Source: an uncultured Oscillospiraceae bacterium (lineage in GTDB: Bacteria > Bacillota_A > Clostridia > Oscillospirales > Oscillospiraceae). From it: DNA of 25,167 nt. The position numbers and the translations under genes were made by a program. The notes below the pieces were generated by a model. The model saw nothing but the letters and a program-made list of their open reading frames with translations. It was not told the DNA's origin and did no database searches. The stretch is taken from positions 1-25,167 of the forward strand of contig CAAEDK010000209.1 in the NCBI GenBank assembly GCA_900754605.1, in the 5' to 3' direction. Below are positions 23,018 to 25,167 of this stretch, one piece after another (positions within the stretch are counted from its first letter, which is position 1; every line of letters begins with the position of its first letter).

Positions 23018-25167
23018 CTACGCTGGCCGAACCTGTATCCGGTCCCCCTCGGCCACCACCCGGAGAGTCCCGCCGGAGCACAGCGCCCCCTCCAGCAGCA
23101 GGTCGGCGGCGGGATCCTCCACCTGGGCCGCGATGGCCCGCCGCAGCGGCCTGGCTCCATAGTCCCGGTCCCCTCCTGCCCGGGCCAGAAGCCGGACTGC
23201 TCCCTCCTCCACCTGGAGGGACACCCCCAGAGCAGACAGCCGCTCCCCCGTCTGATCCAACAGCTGCCTGGTGATAGCAGTCAGACTGTTCCCGTCCAGC
23301 GGGTGGAACACCAAAGTACCATCCAAACGGTTTAGAAATTCTGGGGCAAAGGTCCGTCTGGCCTCGGCCAGCACCATCCGCTCTACTTCTTCTCTGTCAG
23401 CCCCCTCTTCTGGAAGAAAACCCAGCCTTCCCTGTAGTCGGAAATGCTGCGACCCCAAATTGGAAGTCATCACCAACACAGTATTTCGAAAATCGGTTCG
23501 TCGCCCCTGGGTATCGGTGAGCACCCCTTCTTCCATCACCTGGAGGAGGATGGACCATATATCCCGATGTGCCTTCTCCAGTTCATCCAGCAGAACTACC
23601 GACCAGGGGTTCCGACGAACCCGCTCAGTCAGCTGCCCCCCCTCGTCATGGCCCACATAACCAGGAGGTGACCCGATGAGTCTGGATACACTGTGCCCTT
23701 CCATATACTCGGACATATCAAAGCGCAGCAAGGCATCCTGACTTCCGAAGAGAGCAGACGCCAGAGCCCGGCACAGCTGGGTCTTTCCCACACCGCTGGG
23801 ACCCAGCAGCAGAAAACAGCCCACCGGGCGGCGGGGATCCTTCAGCCCCAGCCTCCCCCGGCGAACCGCCCGTGCTACGATCCTAGCTGCGTCGTCCTGA
23901 CCCAGCAGTTCCCGTCGGAGGGTCTCCTCCAGGCTGGCCAATGCCTTCCGGTCCCGTTCTGTTGGATCGCTTACTGGCACCCCAGTCCATTGGGACAGAA
24001 CAGCTCGGATGTGTTCCTCCCCCACCGCTCTGGGCGCATGCTCCGCCTGCCAGCGGCGCTTCCCAGCCTCCAGTTCCCGGCGGAAATCTCCCTCCGCATC
24101 CCGAAGCATAGCCGCCTCCTCAAAGTCCTGCTTCCGAATTGCCTCCGTCAGCTTCCGCCCCGTCTGGACTGCCCGCTCCTCCAATTTTTGAAGTTCCTCC
24201 GGCAGAGATCGGGTGGACAGTCTGGCCCTAGAGGCCGCCTCATCCACCAAATCAATGGCCTTATCCGGCAGGAAACGCTGTGGCAGGTAGCGAATCGAAA
24301 GATCTACCGCCGCTTCCAAAGCCTCGTCGGTGATGGTCAGGTGGTGGTGGGTCTCATACCTGCCCCGCAGTCCCCGGAGAATCGCCATTGTCTCCTCCCG
24401 TGATGGCTCCCGGACGGTGACCGGCTGGAACCGCCGCTCCAGAGCGGAGTCTTTTTCAATATATCGCCGGTACTCGTCCAGAGTGGTGGCTCCCAGCACT
24501 TGGATCTCTCCCCGCGAGAGCGCAGGTTTCAGGATGTTGGCCGCATCAATGGCCCCCTCCGCCGATCCCGCCCCCACGATGGTGTGCAGCTCATCGATAA
24601 AAAGAATGATATTCCCCGCCCGGCGCACCTCCTGAAGCACATGCTTCAGCTTCTCCTCAAATTCCCCCCGGTACTTAGTGCCCGCTACCATGGCGGACAG
24701 GTCCAGGGCACATACCCGCTTACCCAGCAGATGAGCCGGCGCTGTGCCATCGGCAATGGACAGAGCCAGCCCCTCCGCCACCGCCGTCTTTCCTACACCA
24801 GGTTCCCCAATTAGGGCTGGGTTGTTCTTCGTGCGGCGGGAGAGGATCTGGATCACTCGGTCCAGTTCCTCCGCCCGGCCGATCACTGGATCCAGCCGCC
24901 CCTCCGCTGCCATCCGAGTCAAATCTCTGGCACACTGATCCAACTGGCGGGTATCGCCGGAGGACCGCTCCGGCTCCCTGCTCCGAATGGGGCGAGAAAT
25001 ACCCTCCTCCCCTCCCAATGCAGCATATACCGCCCGGCGCAGAGCCTCGCAGTCCACCTCACAGGCACCCAGCAAGCGGGCGCCAGAACTGTCCGGCTCC
25101 AGAATCACGCCCAGCAGAAGATGCTCTGCTCCCACCGCCGGACTGCCAAGCCGCCGGCACTCTTCCG
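23018..25167 (-). CDS. clpC: ClpC-type AAA+ ATPase of the Clp protease, 5' end outside the window
   Basis: About 715 residues are visible; the frame stays open to the right edge, beginning [20 protein letters not shown], the second half of the Clp N-domain. The GTG at 25135 is therefore an internal valine, not a start. Next come AAA1 with Walker A GEPGVGKT and Walker B ILFIDELH, a UVR-like middle segment ([20 protein letters not shown]) typical of ClpC, and AAA2 with GPSGVGKT and [11 protein letters not shown]. The loop [10 protein letters not shown] contains LGF, the tripeptide type that docks onto ClpP. ClpC unfolds proteins for ClpP; in Firmicutes it works with McsA/McsB and CtsR, whose genes would lie upstream, outside the window. 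No terminator hairpin follows the stop; an AT-rich stretch leads to the hemolysin III promoter. Confidence 0.95.
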   Translation of the reverse strand, partial: EECRRLGSPAVGAEHLLLGVILEPDSSGARLLGACEVDCEALRRAVYAALGGEEGISRPIRSREPERSSGDTRQLDQCARDLTRMAAEGRLDPVIGRAEELDRVIQILSRRTKNNPALIGEPGVGKTAVAEGLALSIADGTAPAHLLGKRVCALDLSAMVAGTKYRGEFEEKLKHVLQEVRRAGNIILFIDELHTIVGAGSAEGAIDAANILKPALSRGEIQVLGATTLDEYRRYIEKDSALERRFQPVTVREPSREETMAILRGLRGRYETHHHLTITDEALEAAVDLSIRYLPQRFLPDKAIDLVDEAASRARLSTRSLPEELQKLEERAVQTGRKLTEAIRKQDFEEAAMLRDAEGDFRRELEAGKRRWQAEHAPRAVGEEHIRAVLSQWTGVPVSDPTERDRKALASLEETLRRELLGQDDAARIVARAVRRGRLGLKDPRRPVGCFLLLGPSGVGKTQLCRALASALFGSQDALLRFDMSEYMEGHSVSRLIGSPPGYVGHDEGGQLTERVRRNPWSVVLLDELEKAHRDIWSILLQVMEEGVLTDTQGRRTDFRNTVLVMTSNLGSQHFRLQGRLGFLPEEGADREEVERMVLAEARRTFAPEFLNRLDGTLVFHPLDGNSLTAITRQLLDQTGERLSALGVSLQVEEGAVRLLARAGGDRDYGARPLRRAIAAQVEDPAADLLLEGALCSGGTLRVVAEGDRIQVRPA

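Overview
The window looks like chromosomal core DNA of a high-GC member of the Clostridia, most likely an Oscillospiraceae relative (Flavonifractor/Lawsonibacter/Intestinimonas type). This is inferred from the protein families, clostridial Rnf-type genes, strong AGGAGG ribosome sites and use of TTG/GTG starts; no rRNA is present to confirm it. I see no tRNA, rRNA, CRISPR array, insertion sequence or prophage gene. Genes are tightly packed and convergent pairs usually share one hairpin terminator.

Layout, left to right. (1) 1-5513: the 3' end of a PfkB-type sugar kinase (+) converges on a tandem-OB-fold SSB-like gene. Minus-strand genes follow: a DUF1294 membrane protein, dihydroxy-acid dehydratase ilvD with a near-consensus promoter, a PiT phosphate transporter and DNA polymerase IV dinB. 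(2) 5514-8082: from a divergent promoter region, a plus-strand SPL-like radical SAM gene and an RlmD/RumA-type rRNA uracil-5-methyltransferase. (3) 8083-12555 (minus): an apparent translation-related operon read mnmA, a 103-aa membrane protein, a 276-aa polytopic membrane protein, metG, ending at a long hairpin. (4) 12771-15227 (+): prfC (release factor 3) and a Cof-type HAD phosphatase. mnmA and prfC are divergent and both start with TTG. (5) 15261-19476: a small minus-strand membrane protein and, diverging from it, a three-gene Rnf-like operon: rnfC, an rnfD-rnfG fusion, and rnfA. (6) 19611-22068: gapA (minus), a 417-bp AT-richer regulatory gap with three copies of a TTTTCGCATAAG-like box, and a cytosolic histidine-kinase-like ATPase lacking a clear H-box. 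(7) 22147-25167 (minus): a hemolysin III/PAQR-family membrane protein and ClpC, whose start lies outside the window.

The most unusual item is the Rnf-like operon. Canonical Rnf needs C, D, G, E, A and B. Here only C, D+G (one polypeptide) and A are present, the operon is closed by a strong terminator, and neither E nor B is in the window. The A subunit has also lost the cysteine of its helix-1 LGxC motif, with another cysteine four residues earlier. Both flavinylation-type threonines (one in the D part, one in the G part) are kept. Together these suggest a reduced, NADH-linked, membrane flavin electron-transfer module rather than a complete Rnf ion pump. That is inference; the gene order and residues are seen directly.
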